Part shown: piece by piece, positions 17,792 through 26,775 of the stretch
Position numbering within the stretch: position 1 is the first letter of the stretch
Layout: the number at the start of each line of letters is the position of its first letter
Source of the DNA: Streptantibioticus cattleyicolor NRRL 8057 = DSM 46488
GTDB lineage: Bacteria; Actinomycetota; Actinomycetes; Streptomycetales; Streptomycetaceae
Assembly: GCF_000240165.1 (NCBI RefSeq)
Contig: NC_017586.1
Span: 4,601,228-4,665,227, forward strand
DNA length: 64,000 nucleotides
Reading direction: 5' to 3'
Made by a program: the position numbers and the translations under genes
The notes under the pieces: generated by a model
Seen by the model: only the letters and a program-made list of their open reading frames with translations
Told to the model about the DNA's origin: nothing
Databases searched by the model: none

Positions 17792-17994
17792 GCCCGTTCC
17801 GCCACGCCCCCGTCGAACTCCCCGTGCTTGATGCCCCGGATGAGGGCGTGGAGGGCGGTGGGGGTGGTGGTGAGGATGGCGTGGGGGGTGGTGCTTTCGC
17901 GTATGGCTATGTGGTGGTCGGTGGCGGCGAGTTGGACGCAGTTGTTGCCGCCGTTGCCGCAGTAGGAGGACTTCTGCCAGTCGATGTGGGACAT
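17788..17994 (-). CDS. DUF397 domain protein
   Basis: A 68-residue DUF397 protein with the family signature [18 protein letters not shown] and [16 protein letters not shown]397 proteins usually lie directly downstream of an XRE/DUF5753 regulator, as here: the regulator stop and this ATG are only 11 bases apart, with AAGGAA as the ribosome site. They are thought to act with the regulator in developmental or antibiotic control (compare BldB-like and WhiJ-like systems), but the mechanism is not established. Confidence 0.88.
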   Translation of the reverse strand: MSHIDWQKSSYCGNGGNNCVQLAATDHHIAIRESTTPHAILTTTPTALHALIRGIKHGEFDGGVAERA

Positions 17995-18005
17995 GGCCGT
18001 TCCTT

Positions 18006-18860
18006 TCACATCTCGCGTGCGATGGACCGCATGACGTCACGGGACTCGTCGGGCGGGAGAGCCATCTTCTCCAAGGTGTCGAGGACGGCACGGTAGTTGG
18101 CCAGTGGCGTTGGCGAGTCGATGAACGCGGGGCCATGGGCCGTGTCGAGGTGCACGGTATCGAGTTGGGGGACGGGACCGTCGGCGTAGAGGATCGACTG
18201 CCCTGCCATGGGGATGCCGCCTGCATCGAACGGGATGACAAGCAAGGTCACGTAATCGCGTTCCGACTCTTTTACGAGGTATTCGAGCTGGGCGCGAGCC
18301 AGCTCTCGGCCGCCGACCGGGATGCGCAGCGCCGCCTCATGGATGATGCCGACGTAGGGGGTCGGCTCTTCGCGTTCGAAGATCGTCCGCCGACCGAGCC
18401 GGTGTGCCACACGCAACTCGACCTGGAGGCGCGGCATCTTCGGCACGGTGAGCTCGAAGATCGCGCGTGCGTGGTCTTCGGTCTGGAACAGTCCAGGCAG
18501 GTGCACCGTCTGGGCGGTGCGGATCCGTTTCGCGTGGAACTCCACCTCGGACAGGTCGAGGAACCCGTCCGGCAGCCTGCCACGGTACTCGTCCCACCAG
18601 CGGTGCTCGCGCCGATTCGCCGCCAGGTCCGCCAGAGCGTTGGTGAGATGCTGGTCAGGACACTTGTAGTTGCATGTGAGCTGCCGGACCCGGTCCTCGC
18701 TGATGCCGGTGCGTGCCGCCTCGATGTTGGAAATCATCGTGCGGTCGGCGCCCAGTAGTTCGGCTGCCTGCTGGATCGAGATCCCGGCTTGTTCGCGGAG
18801 TCGGCGCATCTCCGTGGCGAGTCGGCGCTGGCGTGCCGTAACGGCCTTTCGAAGAGCCAT
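18006..18860 (-). CDS. XRE-family regulator with DUF5753 domain (WhiJ-like)
   Basis: A 284-residue regulator. Residues 1-75 hold a helix-turn-helix of the Cro/XRE type (RQRRLATEMRRLREQAGISI then QQAAELLGADRTMISNIEAA). From about residue 95 to the end is a DUF5753 domain with typical VHLPGLFQTEDHARAIF, VTLLVIPFDAGG and SILYADGPVPQLDTV segments. The ATG at 18860 is preceded by AGAGGAA. It forms an operon with the DUF397 gene and is divergent from an ATPase gene, the standard three-gene actinobacterial layout. A damaged second copy of this layout is at 54.0-54.8 kb. Confidence 0.92.
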   Translation of the reverse strand: MALRKAVTARQRRLATEMRRLREQAGISIQQAAELLGADRTMISNIEAARTGISEDRVRQLTCNYKCPDQHLTNALADLAANRREHRWWDEYRGRLPDGFLDLSEVEFHAKRIRTAQTVHLPGLFQTEDHARAIFELTVPKMPRLQVELRVAHRLGRRTIFEREEPTPYVGIIHEAALRIPVGGRELARAQLEYLVKESERDYVTLLVIPFDAGGIPMAGQSILYADGPVPQLDTVHLDTAHGPAFIDSPTPLANYRAVLDTLEKMALPPDESRDVMRSIAREM

Positions 18861-19055
18861 GGTTCCTCTCTTGGTCTGCGCCCGGTCAGTCTTGTCATGA
18901 CGGCCCTGCCGGTCCAGTGAGCCCTCGAATTTTTCACTCATTCGTGTGGCCAGGCTCATTCATGAGCCGAATCCGCCATAGCGTGTGACGCAGGCCACTC
19001 GGCCATGTGGCCGCCATCAACGAAAGCGCACCGCTGGCCCGGAACCGGAGGTCCG

Positions 19056-19493
19056 ATGAGCCCGCTCACCCCCATCCCGTTCGCCGCCCCCTGGGAGTAC
19101 GAACTCCGCTTTCCGCGCGACCCGCGCGGCCCCGGTATCGCCCGCGCCACGCTCCGCGCCGTGCTGGCCGCGCACGGCCTGGGCGAACTGGTCGACTGCG
19201 CAGAGCTGTTGACCTCGGAACTGACGACCAACTCGGTGCGCTACGCGTACGGGTTCGCCACCGTCCGGCTGAAGTGGCTTCATCCCGTGCTGCGGGTCAG
19301 CGTGTGGGACACCAGCCCCGCCTTCCCCGTCCACGCCGTTCCCGACGCGGAGCGCGACGGAGGCAGGGGGCTGCACATCCTCGACCTGCTCGCCGACCGA
19401 TGGGGCGGCCTGGCCATCGGGGAGGAACCGTTCGGGATGGCGGGGAAGACGGTGTGGTTCGAGCTGTGGTGGCCGGGGGCAGGGGTGGCTTGA
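19056..19493 (+). CDS. HATPase-type ATP-binding protein (RsbW-like anti-sigma fold)
   Basis: A 145-residue GHKL ATPase domain protein. The N box is ELLTSELTTNSVRYA; the G1 region is VSVWDTSPAFP and the G2 region DGGRGLHILDLLADRWG, ending with KTVWFEL. Such single-domain proteins resemble RsbW/SpoIIAB anti-sigma kinases and are very numerous in Streptomyces, often beside XRE/DUF397 pairs. GGAGG lies five bases upstream of the ATG. The partner protein is unknown; it may act with the divergent regulator. Confidence 0.88.
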   Translation: MSPLTPIPFAAPWEYELRFPRDPRGPGIARATLRAVLAAHGLGELVDCAELLTSELTTNSVRYAYGFATVRLKWLHPVLRVSVWDTSPAFPVHAVPDAERDGGRGLHILDLLADRWGGLAIGEEPFGMAGKTVWFELWWPGAGVA

Positions 19494-19603
19494 GAGGGGA
19501 AGAGGATGCCGAAATTGCGACGTCCGGGCCTCTTCGTCGACGCGGGATTTGTATGATGAACCCTCACCAGCAGCGTCCGTGAGCGGGGACGGGGGCCCAG
19601 CAC

Positions 19604-20329
19604 GTGGCGATCAATCTGCCGCACTGGCTCGCCGAGGTCGTCAACCTCCTCGGCTTCAACTGGCCCGAGATCGACGAGGACCAGCTCAGAGAAGCGGCCA
19701 AGGGGCTGCGGTCGTACGCGGACGAGTGCCAGCGGTCGCACGACGTCACGCACGGCGTCGTCACCGGTGACCTGCGGAAGGTCTACGCGTCCGAGTCGTA
19801 CACCGCGCTCGTCCAGGTGTGGGCCGGGCAGACCCAGGGGCACATGCACACCCTCATCGAGGGATGCCGGCTGCTCGCCGACGGGCTGGATGTCGCCGCG
19901 ACCGGGGTGGAGGCGATGAAGGACGAGTGCATCGCGCAACTCACCGTCGCGGCGGCGGAGTTGATCGGCGACCAGGTGGGAGCCGTGGTCACCCTCGGCC
20001 TGTCCGAAGCCGCCGCCGTCGCCGAGATCGAACTCCAGAACCGCCTGCTCAACGGCATCCTCCAGCGTTTCGAGGCCGAGGTCGTCGGCTCCCTGGTCAA
20101 CCGGCTCATCGGTCCGCTGAAGGAACAGGTCGACCGGGCCGTGGAGAAACTCCTCCTGGAAGAGACCGCCCACCTGGCCGTCGGCGGCCCGCCACCCACG
20201 CTCAAGCTCGACACCAACGCCATGCGCGCCCACGCCGGGACCATCGGCAAACAGGCCGAGGCCAACCTGACCGGCGGCCGGGCCTTCGGCGCCAAGATGC
20301 AGGCACTGACGTTCACCACGGGGGGCTGA
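19604..20329 (+). CDS. Helical WXG100-like protein upstream of the RHS toxin
   Basis: A 241-residue protein from a GTG start, almost entirely alpha-helical. The first 100 residues have the look of a WXG100/LXG-like secretion domain: NWPEIDEDQLREAAKGLRSY, then VYASESYTALVQVWAG. The middle has hydrophobic-amphipathic helices (LIGDQVGAVVTLGLSEAAAV). Such proteins typically stand immediately upstream of large polymorphic toxins in actinobacteria and are thought to help their export through a type VII-like system. Only eight bases separate it from the RHS gene. Exact family not assigned. Confidence 0.65.
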   Translation: MAINLPHWLAEVVNLLGFNWPEIDEDQLREAAKGLRSYADECQRSHDVTHGVVTGDLRKVYASESYTALVQVWAGQTQGHMHTLIEGCRLLADGLDVAATGVEAMKDECIAQLTVAAAELIGDQVGAVVTLGLSEAAAVAEIELQNRLLNGILQRFEAEVVGSLVNRLIGPLKEQVDRAVEKLLLEETAHLAVGGPPPTLKLDTNAMRAHAGTIGKQAEANLTGGRAFGAKMQALTFTTGG

Positions 20330-20337
20330 GCGCGCAC

Positions 20338-23300
20338 GTGAGCGACATCGTCAACAAGCTCGTCAAGCCCACCGTCGAATTCCTCGACCACCTCGCCCGC
20401 AAGGTCCCCCAAGCCCTCGGCAAGGGCCACCACCGCATCGCCCAGCACATCCACAAAGCCGCCGACCACTTCGACAAGGTCGAAGCCGACCTCGCCGCCA
20501 AGGCCAAGTCCCACCACCCGCACGAGGCCCACCCCCACATCCCGGAAGCCACCGCCGGAGCCGGCGCGGCAGCGGCGGCGGGAGCGAAGGGCGCGGAGAA
20601 GCGCGCTGCGGAGAATGCCGGGCGAGGGATGCGTCCCCACGACGGCGCCAAGGAATCCGTCCCCGGCTCCGAGAAGACGTGCAAGAACGACCCGGTGGAC
20701 GTCGCCACCGGCGACATGGTCATGGCCGCCGTGGACGTCGAGCTCCCGGGCGCGCTTCCGCTGGTCCTGGAACGCACCCACATCTCCTCCTACCGGCACG
20801 GACTGTGGTTCGGTCCCTCATGGATCTCCACCCTCGACCAGCGTCTCCAACTCGACGCCGACGGAGTGGTGTTCGCCACCGCCGACGGCATGCGACTGGA
20901 GTACCCGCCGCCGCGCGGTGACGCCCCCGTACTGCCGGTGCGCGGCCCGCGCCGACCCTTGAGCTGGGACGGCGCCCCCAACGCCCCGATGAGCGTCGCC
21001 GACCCCCGGACCGGCGAAGCCCTCGTCTTCGACCACCCCCGCCCCGCCCCCGACGTCATCGGCGGCGTCGTCCTGCGCCTGACCGCGATCGAGGACCGCA
21101 ACGGCCGCCGCATCGACATCACCTACGCCGACGACGACACCCCCGCCCTCATCACCCACCACGGCGGCTACCGCATAGCCGTCGACCGCCACCCCGACCT
21201 GCCCCGCATCACCGCGTTACGCCTCCTCGACACCGACGGCCCAGGCACCGACACCACCCTCGTCCGCTACGGCTACGACACCTCCGGCGACCTCACCGAA
21301 GTCTTCAACTCCTCCGGCCTCCCCCTCCGCCTCACCTACGACGACGACCACCGCGTCACCAGCTGGACCGACCGCAACGGCACCACGTTCAACTACACCT
21401 ACGACCCCTCCGGCCGCGTCATCCGCACCACCGGCACCGACGGCTTCCTCTCCGCCACCTTCACCTATGACGACACCACCCGCACCACCACCTTCACCAA
21501 CTCCCTCGGCCACACCTCCACCTACCAGCACAACGACGCCTACCGCCTGATCCGCGAGACGGACCCGCTGGGCAATGTGACGGTGCGGGAGTGGGACGAG
21601 AGCAACCGGTTGTTGGTGGGCGTGACGGATCCGCTGGGGCGGACAACGAGGTTCCACTACGACGAGGCGGATAATCTCGCCCAGCTCGTCCACCCTGACG
21701 GCTCCGAGATAGCGATCGAATACAACGAGCTTTGTCTTCCTACCCGCGTCACTGGGGAGATGGGGCAGGTCTGGCGGCACACCTACGACGAGCGGGGCAA
21801 CCGACTGCTGACGATCGATCCGGCTGGCGCTCGCTCGGAGTTCGCCTATGACGAGGCAGGTGCCCCGGTGGCGGTGACCGACGCGCTCGGTGCGGAGCAC
21901 CGGGTGACGAACAACCCCGCCGGGTTGCCTATCGCGATCACCGACCCATCGGGCCACACCACCCGATGCGTCCGGGACGTCTTTGGACGCATTACCTCGG
22001 TCGTCGATCCCCTTGGCGGCGAGACTCGGCAGGTATGGTCCGCCGACGGCAAGCCTGTGGAGCACACTCTCCCGGATGGCTCTGCCGAGCTGTGGGAGTG
22101 GGACGCCGAAGGCAACCTGGTCTCCCACACCGAGGCCGGGGGCGGTGTCACCTTGTTCGAGATCACACACTTCGACCTGGTCTCGGCGCGCACGGGGCCG
22201 GACGGGGCACGGATCGAGTTCGGATACGACACCGAATTGCGGCTCACGAGTGTGACGGACGCGCGCGGGCTCACATGGACCTACGACTACGATCCGGCTG
22301 GCCGCTTGACCGGTGAAAGGGATTTCAACGGTTCGACGACCCACTACGCCTACGACGCCGCGGGACAACTCACGGCACGCACCAACTCACTCGCACAGAC
22401 CGTGCATTACGCATACGACTTGCTCGGAAACGTCACATACCAACACGGACCGCATGGTGCGGCGCGGTTCACCTATGACAGAAGCGGCCTGCTGGTGCGA
22501 GCGACCAATGAGGACGCGGATCTGGAACTCGTCCGCGATCCGTTGGGCCGGGTACTGGCCGAAGTCTGCAACGGTCGAAAGCTTGCCAGCACGTACGACC
22601 GACTCGGCCGTCGAGTGGAGCGGCGTACCCCGACCGGTGTGGTCAGCCACTGGGTGTGGGACGCGGGCGGGCACCCCGTCTCATTCACCTCGGCCGGCCA
22701 TCATGTCGCGTTCGTCCATGACGGCGTTGGCCGAGAGGTCGAGCGTGTCTTCGGCCAAGAGATCCGACTCCGCCAGACATGGAACGAGATGCAGCAACTC
22801 ACGGCCCAGATCCTCACTCGCCCAGCGCAACCAGCCGACCGCGAGGCGCGTGACGGTGGCCAGCGTCGGCAGACGCTCCGCCACCGTGCTTTCTCGTACC
22901 GTCCGGGTGGCCATCTCACCTTGATCGACGACCACGTCGGTGGAGAGCGCCGCTTCACCCTCGATTCCCTCAGTCGGGTCACAGAGGTGACAGGGACCAA
23001 CTGGTCCGAGAGATATGCCTACGATGCGGCCGGCGATGTTGCGCATGCCAGTACCCCGGTGCGCCATGACTCCGACGGCGACCGTGTCAGCAGCCGTGGC
23101 CTGCTGCGAAGAGCGGGACGTGTCCGCTATGAATACGACGCGCAAGGCCGCGTGGTGCTAAGGCAGAAGACGCGGTTGTCGAGAAAGCCTGACACCTGGC
23201 GCTACGTGTGGGACGCGGACGACCAGCTCACCGAGGTCACGACTCCGGACGGTCGGGTCTGGCGATACCTGTACGACCCCATGGGCCGTCGGGTGGCCAA

Positions 23301-24234
23301 GCAGCAAGTGGCCGCTGACGGCGAGAGCCTCCAGGAGGAGACGCGCTTCACCTGGGACGGAACCGACCTCGTCGAACAGACCACCTGGACGGACTCGGGC
23401 GCCGAGGTGGTCACCCTCACCTGGGAACGCGACGGCGTACGTCCGCTCGCACAGACGGAGCGCAGAAGCCTGGCAGAGATTCCTGACCATGTCGTCGATG
23501 AACGCTTCTTCGCGATCGTCACAGATCTGGCCGGCACACCGACTGAATTGGTCTCCGAGTTCGGGGACGTGGCCTGGCAGCGCGATGCCACTCTTTGGGG
23601 CACCCCCGTCGACTCACAGGCATACGCCGCGGATACTCCGCTGCGGTTCCCCGGCCAGTACTTCGACCCGGAAACACAGCTGCACTACAACTGCTTCCGG
23701 TACTACGATCCATCCACCGCCCTCTACACCAGTCCTGATCCGCTGGGCCTGACGGCAGGGCCGAATCACCGTGCCTATGTGCCCAATCCCCTCGAGTGGA
23801 TCGACTATTTAGGTCTGGCTTCGTGCACGGCCAACGCGGACAGGCTCCGAAAGAACATGGCTCGGGAAGGGCGAGTGGTAGGCCCCGGTCAGGCAGCCGC
23901 TCACATCGTGCCCTCGAACGGCAGAAACTTCCGACAGTGGCGATGGGGCAAGAAGAGCAGCGACCTTCTCGACAGGTACGGGATCGACATCAACGATCCA
24001 GCCAACGGCATTCCCTTGGGGCACCCGAAGCCTCACAACTTCACGCACCGAGGGCCCTTCCTCCAACGCCTCAACGCCCGGCTGGTCCGGGTCGTGGAAC
24101 AAGGCCAGGCGGACGGTCTCGGCGCACGGGCCATCCGGACACGGCTCCGTCAGGAGTTGCGTAGTATCGGGCGGCAGATCGAGCATGAACTCGCGACCGG
24201 CCGACCCGGGCCGAGCGCTTACTGGACGGCGTGA
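20338..24234 (+). CDS. RHS-repeat polymorphic toxin with C-terminal AHH-type nuclease domain
   Basis: A 1298-residue protein. Residues 1-115 form a helical, His/Ala/Lys-rich N-terminus. A DUF6531 segment starts near residue 118 (CKNDPVDVATGDMVM), then many YD repeats run through about residue 1080 and build the RHS cage. The RHS core ends with SPDPLGLTAGPNHRAYVPNP and WIDYLGLAS. The variable tip, about 136 residues from 1163, has AAHIVPSNGRN, YGIDINDPANGIPLG and a later HNFTH-RGPFLQRLNARL, which match the AHH branch of His-Me finger nucleases. The histidine just before IVP is kept, but the first His of the usual HH pair is Ala. The GTG at 20338 is the first start after the preceding gene. Composition changes abruptly near 21.57 kb. 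Confidence 0.9.
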   Translation: MSDIVNKLVKPTVEFLDHLARKVPQALGKGHHRIAQHIHKAADHFDKVEADLAAKAKSHHPHEAHPHIPEATAGAGAAAAAGAKGAEKRAAENAGRGMRPHDGAKESVPGSEKTCKNDPVDVATGDMVMAAVDVELPGALPLVLERTHISSYRHGLWFGPSWISTLDQRLQLDADGVVFATADGMRLEYPPPRGDAPVLPVRGPRRPLSWDGAPNAPMSVADPRTGEALVFDHPRPAPDVIGGVVLRLTAIEDRNGRRIDITYADDDTPALITHHGGYRIAVDRHPDLPRITALRLLDTDGPGTDTTLVRYGYDTSGDLTEVFNSSGLPLRLTYDDDHRVTSWTDRNGTTFNYTYDPSGRVIRTTGTDGFLSATFTYDDTTRTTTFTNSLGHTSTYQHNDAYRLIRETDPLGNVTVREWDESNRLLVGVTDPLGRTTRFHYDEADNLAQLVHPDGSEIAIEYNELCLPTRVTGEMGQVWRHTYDERGNRLLTIDPAGARSEFAYDEAGAPVAVTDALGAEHRVTNNPAGLPIAITDPSGHTTRCVRDVFGRITSVVDPLGGETRQVWSADGKPVEHTLPDGSAELWEWDAEGNLVSHTEAGGGVTLFEITHFDLVSARTGPDGARIEFGYDTELRLTSVTDARGLTWTYDYDPAGRLTGERDFNGSTTHYAYDAAGQLTARTNSLAQTVHYAYDLLGNVTYQHGPHGAARFTYDRSGLLVRATNEDADLELVRDPLGRVLAEVCNGRKLASTYDRLGRRVERRTPTGVVSHWVWDAGGHPVSFTSAGHHVAFVHDGVGREVERVFGQEIRLRQTWNEMQQLTAQILTRPAQPADREARDGGQRRQTLRHRAFSYRPGGHLTLIDDHVGGERRFTLDSLSRVTEVTGTNWSERYAYDAAGDVAHASTPVRHDSDGDRVSSRGLLRRAGRVRYEYDAQGRVVLRQKTRLSRKPDTWRYVWDADDQLTEVTTPDGRVWRYLYDPMGRRVAKQQVAADGESLQEETRFTWDGTDLVEQTTWTDSGAEVVTLTWERDGVRPLAQTERRSLAEIPDHVVDERFFAIVTDLAGTPTELVSEFGDVAWQRDATLWGTPVDSQAYAADTPLRFPGQYFDPETQLHYNCFRYYDPSTALYTSPDPLGLTAGPNHRAYVPNPLEWIDYLGLASCTANADRLRKNMAREGRVVGPGQAAAHIVPSNGRNFRQWRWGKKSSDLLDRYGIDINDPANGIPLGHPKPHNFTHRGPFLQRLNARLVRVVEQGQADGLGARAIRTRLRQELRSIGRQIEHELATGRPGPSAYWTA

Positions 24235-24836
24235 TGTCTGACATTCCATCCGCGGCCTTCGCGGTGTACCGGCTGCTCCCTAGCCTGTCGCCGAGCCGGG
24301 GCGACTACCGGACCTTGCTGCTCAGCGGCTCGCTCAGGAAAATCATTCGCTGGCAGCGCTCCGGCTCCCCGGAGGACCGCCCCACCGACGTCTCCGCCGA
24401 GTGGGACGGGGATCCTCGATGTCGGCCGACGGAGTTCCCTTCCCCTGATCCGGGCGCGCCTGTCGTCAGCCGTCGCATCGCCGACCTGCTCGGTGAGGAA
24501 CTGTTGGCCGCGGGGAGTCTGCTGCCTTTGCGCATCGATGGCCGGGAGACGGACGACTGGCTTCTCTACCTCGTCGAGAGGGTGGTCGACTGCATCGACC
24601 CACGCAGGTCCTCGAAGCCGACCAGGAGCGGTGAGATCAAGAAGGCCGTCTTCCGGGCGGACGTGGTTCCTGTCGAGCTTCCTGCGTTCAGGGTTCCGCA
24701 CGCCCCCGGGATGGTCTATTGGAACGGCTGGGCGGTACAAAGACTGGTCGAACTGCTGGGGGATGACCTGGAAGCGCGCCTGATCTGGTCGGTGGACCCG
24801 AGCCTCACCCCCCATCCGAACCCATGGGGTATCTGA
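24234..24836 (+). CDS. Probable immunity protein (Imm11/DUF1629-like) for the RHS toxin
   Basis: A 200-residue protein whose ATG overlaps the stop of the toxin gene in a TGATG arrangement (a GTG three bases upstream is also possible). The pattern VVSRRIADLLGEELLAAG, LPLRIDG, then YLVERVVDCIDPRRS, a mid-region PAFRVPHAPG, and finally WAVQRLVELLGDDLEARLIW resembles Imm11/DUF1629 proteins, which are known neighbours of AHH nucleases. Tight coupling and position make it the likely cognate antidote. The family call is by eye and moderate. Confidence 0.6.
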   Translation: MSDIPSAAFAVYRLLPSLSPSRGDYRTLLLSGSLRKIIRWQRSGSPEDRPTDVSAEWDGDPRCRPTEFPSPDPGAPVVSRRIADLLGEELLAAGSLLPLRIDGRETDDWLLYLVERVVDCIDPRRSSKPTRSGEIKKAVFRADVVPVELPAFRVPHAPGMVYWNGWAVQRLVELLGDDLEARLIWSVDPSLTPHPNPWGI

Positions 24837-24837
24837 C

Positions 24838-25388
24838 ATGGGTTCCGTCGGTGCAGAGACGCTCGCACGTCTGACCGCCATGATCCCCCCGGGCGTGACA
24901 CCACGGCCCAAGCATTGGGCGACCGTGGAAGTCCGCCTGGGCACGCCGTTGCCGCGGGATTACAAGGAGCTGATCGACACGTACGGTGGTGGCCAGTTCG
25001 ACTTCCACATCTCACTCCTGGAGCCCGACCCGCAGAACGGACTTTACGACCTGCTGGAAGACAACGACGGGCTCGTGATCAGCTTGAAGGGCTCTGGTCG
25101 GTCGGACTGGAGAAGCCGGAGGAACTTCGGGAGCACGGCAGCCGCGTCATCGCCTGGGCCACCACCGACAACGGGGGGAACCTGTACTGGCTGGTACGTC
25201 CGGGCCAGGACCCCGTCGACTGGACGGTGATGGTGAACGAGGGGCGCGGTCCCTTCTGGGAGCACTTCCGGATGACGTGCACCGAGTTCCTCGTCTCCGT
25301 TCTCTCCGGAGACGTGGAATCGGAGATCCTGGACTACGTGCTGCCCTCCGCCGAGCACACGTTCCTCCCCAGCGGTGTGTCGGAGTAA
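24838..25388 (+). pseudogene. SMI1/KNR4-family immunity gene, frameshifted
   Basis: The first part, from the ATG at 24838, reads VEVRLGTPLPRDYKELIDTY and GGGQFDFHISLLEPD, a clear SMI1/KNR4 N-terminus. The remainder, LEGLWSVGLEKPEELREHG, VIAWATTDNGGNLYWLV and DWTVMVNEGRGPFWEHF, lies in a different frame and ends at a TAA at 25388. The two halves join if one G is restored in the run at 25069-25071, giving a normal protein of about 184 residues. As it stands the first frame runs into an unrelated tail and stops at 25230. It starts two bases after the preceding immunity gene. Loss of a spare antidote, a sequencing error, or rarely a programmed shift are all possible. Confidence 0.8.
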
Positions 25389-25470
25389 GCCGCTCTTCAA
25401 CGGTGCCGATGATGCCGGTATGAACCGGTGGGCGGCTCGCCGGCCGATGAACGGCCGCCGGTGGGAGCGC

Positions 25471-25476
25471 TACCGT
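25471..25476 (+). promoter_or_regulatory. -10 box for the probable leaderless LOG-family gene
   Basis: TACCGT, then exactly six bases, then the ATG at 25483. GGGAG further upstream is too far away to serve as a ribosome site. Confidence 0.45.
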
Positions 25477-25482
25477 ACCCCC

Positions 25483-26022
25483 ATGAACATCTGCGTCTTC
25501 CTCTCCGCCGCCGATCTTCCCGAGCGTTACACCACTCCCGCGCGTGAGTTCGCCGAGCTCGTCGGGAAGGGCGGGCATACGTTGGTGTGGGGTGGGTCGG
25601 ACGTGGGGTTGATGAAGGTGGTGGCGGACGGGGTGCAGAAGAACGGGGGGCGGTTGGTCGGGGTGTCGGTGGAGTTCTTGCAGGACAAGGCGCGGGGGAA
25701 CGCCGACGAGATGATCGTGGCGGCCGACCTGGCGGAGCGGAAGGCTCAGTTGCTGGCCCGGTCGGACGCTGTGGTGATCATGGTGGGGGGAACCGGGACG
25801 CTGGACGAGGCGACGGAGATCCTGGAGTTGAAGAAGCACGGGCTGCACGACAAGCCGGTGGTGCTGCTCAACTCGGCGGGGTTCTACGACGGGCTCAAGG
25901 AGCAGTTCCGGCGGATGGAGGACGAGGGGTTCCTGCCGGTGCCCCTGACGGAGTTGGTCTTCTTCGCCGAGGAGCCGGTCGGCGCGCTGGCGTACCTGGA
26001 GGAGTCGGCCGGCGTCCAGTAG
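25483..26022 (+). CDS. LOG-family protein (TIGR00730-like, possible cytokinin riboside phosphoribohydrolase type)
   Basis: A 179-residue Rossmann-like protein of the lysine-decarboxylase-like/LOG family. The diagnostic motif appears as VGGTGTLDEATEILELKK near residue 100, where LOG enzymes usually have PGGxGTxxE; here the residue before GG is Val, not Pro. The N-terminal NICVFLSAADLP corresponds to the SxCVFCGS strand but lacks its cysteine-rich turn. LOG enzymes release free base from nucleoside monophosphates. Activity is plausible because the GGxGT and Glu are kept, but the deviations reduce confidence in the exact reaction. Confidence 0.75.
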   Translation: MNICVFLSAADLPERYTTPAREFAELVGKGGHTLVWGGSDVGLMKVVADGVQKNGGRLVGVSVEFLQDKARGNADEMIVAADLAERKAQLLARSDAVVIMVGGTGTLDEATEILELKKHGLHDKPVVLLNSAGFYDGLKEQFRRMEDEGFLPVPLTELVFFAEEPVGALAYLEESAGVQ

Positions 26023-26077
26023 CCGGCGGGCGGGCCCCTGCGCACGTCAGGGCGGTCCCGGTGCGACGATGGCGGCC

Positions 26078-26767
26078 ATGACCACACATCTGATCACCGG
26101 TGCCGGTTCCGGCATCGGCGCCGCCGTCACCCAGCGCCTCGCCGACCGCGGGGACGACCTGTGGCTGCTGGCCCGGGACGCCGGACGGGCCAAGGAGCTG
26201 GCCGAGCGCCACCCCGGCGCCCGTACCCTCGTCGGCGACCTGGCCGAGCCGGAACGGCTCTCCTGGGCCTTCGGCCACCAGGAACTGCCCGACCGGCTCG
26301 ACTCGCTGCTGCACATCGCCGGCGTCGTCGACCTCGGCACGGTCGGCGAGCTGACCCCGAAGGTCTGGCAGCGCACCCTCGCCGCCAACCTCCTCGCCCC
26401 GGCCGAGCTGACCCGGCTGCTCCTGCCCCAACTGCGGCTCGCCCGGGGCCACGTGCTCTTCGTCAACTCCGGCGCCGGGCTCACCGCGCACGCCGAGTGG
26501 GGCGCGTACGCGGCCAGCAAGCACGGCCTGAAGGCGCTCGCCGACGCGCTGCGCCAGGAGGAGCACGGCAACGGGGTGCGGGTCACCAGCGTCTACCCGG
26601 GGCGCACCGCCACCCCCATGCAGGCCAAGGTCCACCAGCAGGAGGGGAAGGACTACCGGGCCGAGCGGTGGATCGACCCCGAGTCGGTGGCCACCGTGAT
26701 CCTCACCGCGCTCGACCTGCCGCGGGACGCCGAGGTCAACGACGTCACGGTGCGTCCGGGCCACTGA
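26078..26767 (+). CDS. Short-chain dehydrogenase/reductase
   Basis: A 229-residue classical SDR. The cofactor motif is TGAGSGIG near residue 7, with LLHIAGVV (the NNAG-equivalent), an active-site Ser in FVNSGAGLTA, and the catalytic Tyr-Lys in YAASK. The arginine in LLARDAG after the second strand suggests NADP preference. Start choices are ATG 26069 or 26078; the second fits the conserved N-terminus best. Substrate unknown; the neighbours give no clue. Confidence 0.88.
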   Translation: MTTHLITGAGSGIGAAVTQRLADRGDDLWLLARDAGRAKELAERHPGARTLVGDLAEPERLSWAFGHQELPDRLDSLLHIAGVVDLGTVGELTPKVWQRTLAANLLAPAELTRLLLPQLRLARGHVLFVNSGAGLTAHAEWGAYAASKHGLKALADALRQEEHGNGVRVTSVYPGRTATPMQAKVHQQEGKDYRAERWIDPESVATVILTALDLPRDAEVNDVTVRPGH

Positions 26768-26775
26768 CCGCGCAT

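Noticed and set aside
21240-23800. Repetitive sequence that could be mistaken for a repeat array
   Set aside because: The repeats are protein-level YD repeats of an RHS gene in one continuous frame, not CRISPR or DNA tandem repeats.
24838-25230. A 130-residue intact SMI1-type protein
   Set aside because: Its last 50 residues are out of frame and bear no resemblance to the family; the true C-terminal part is present in the next frame.
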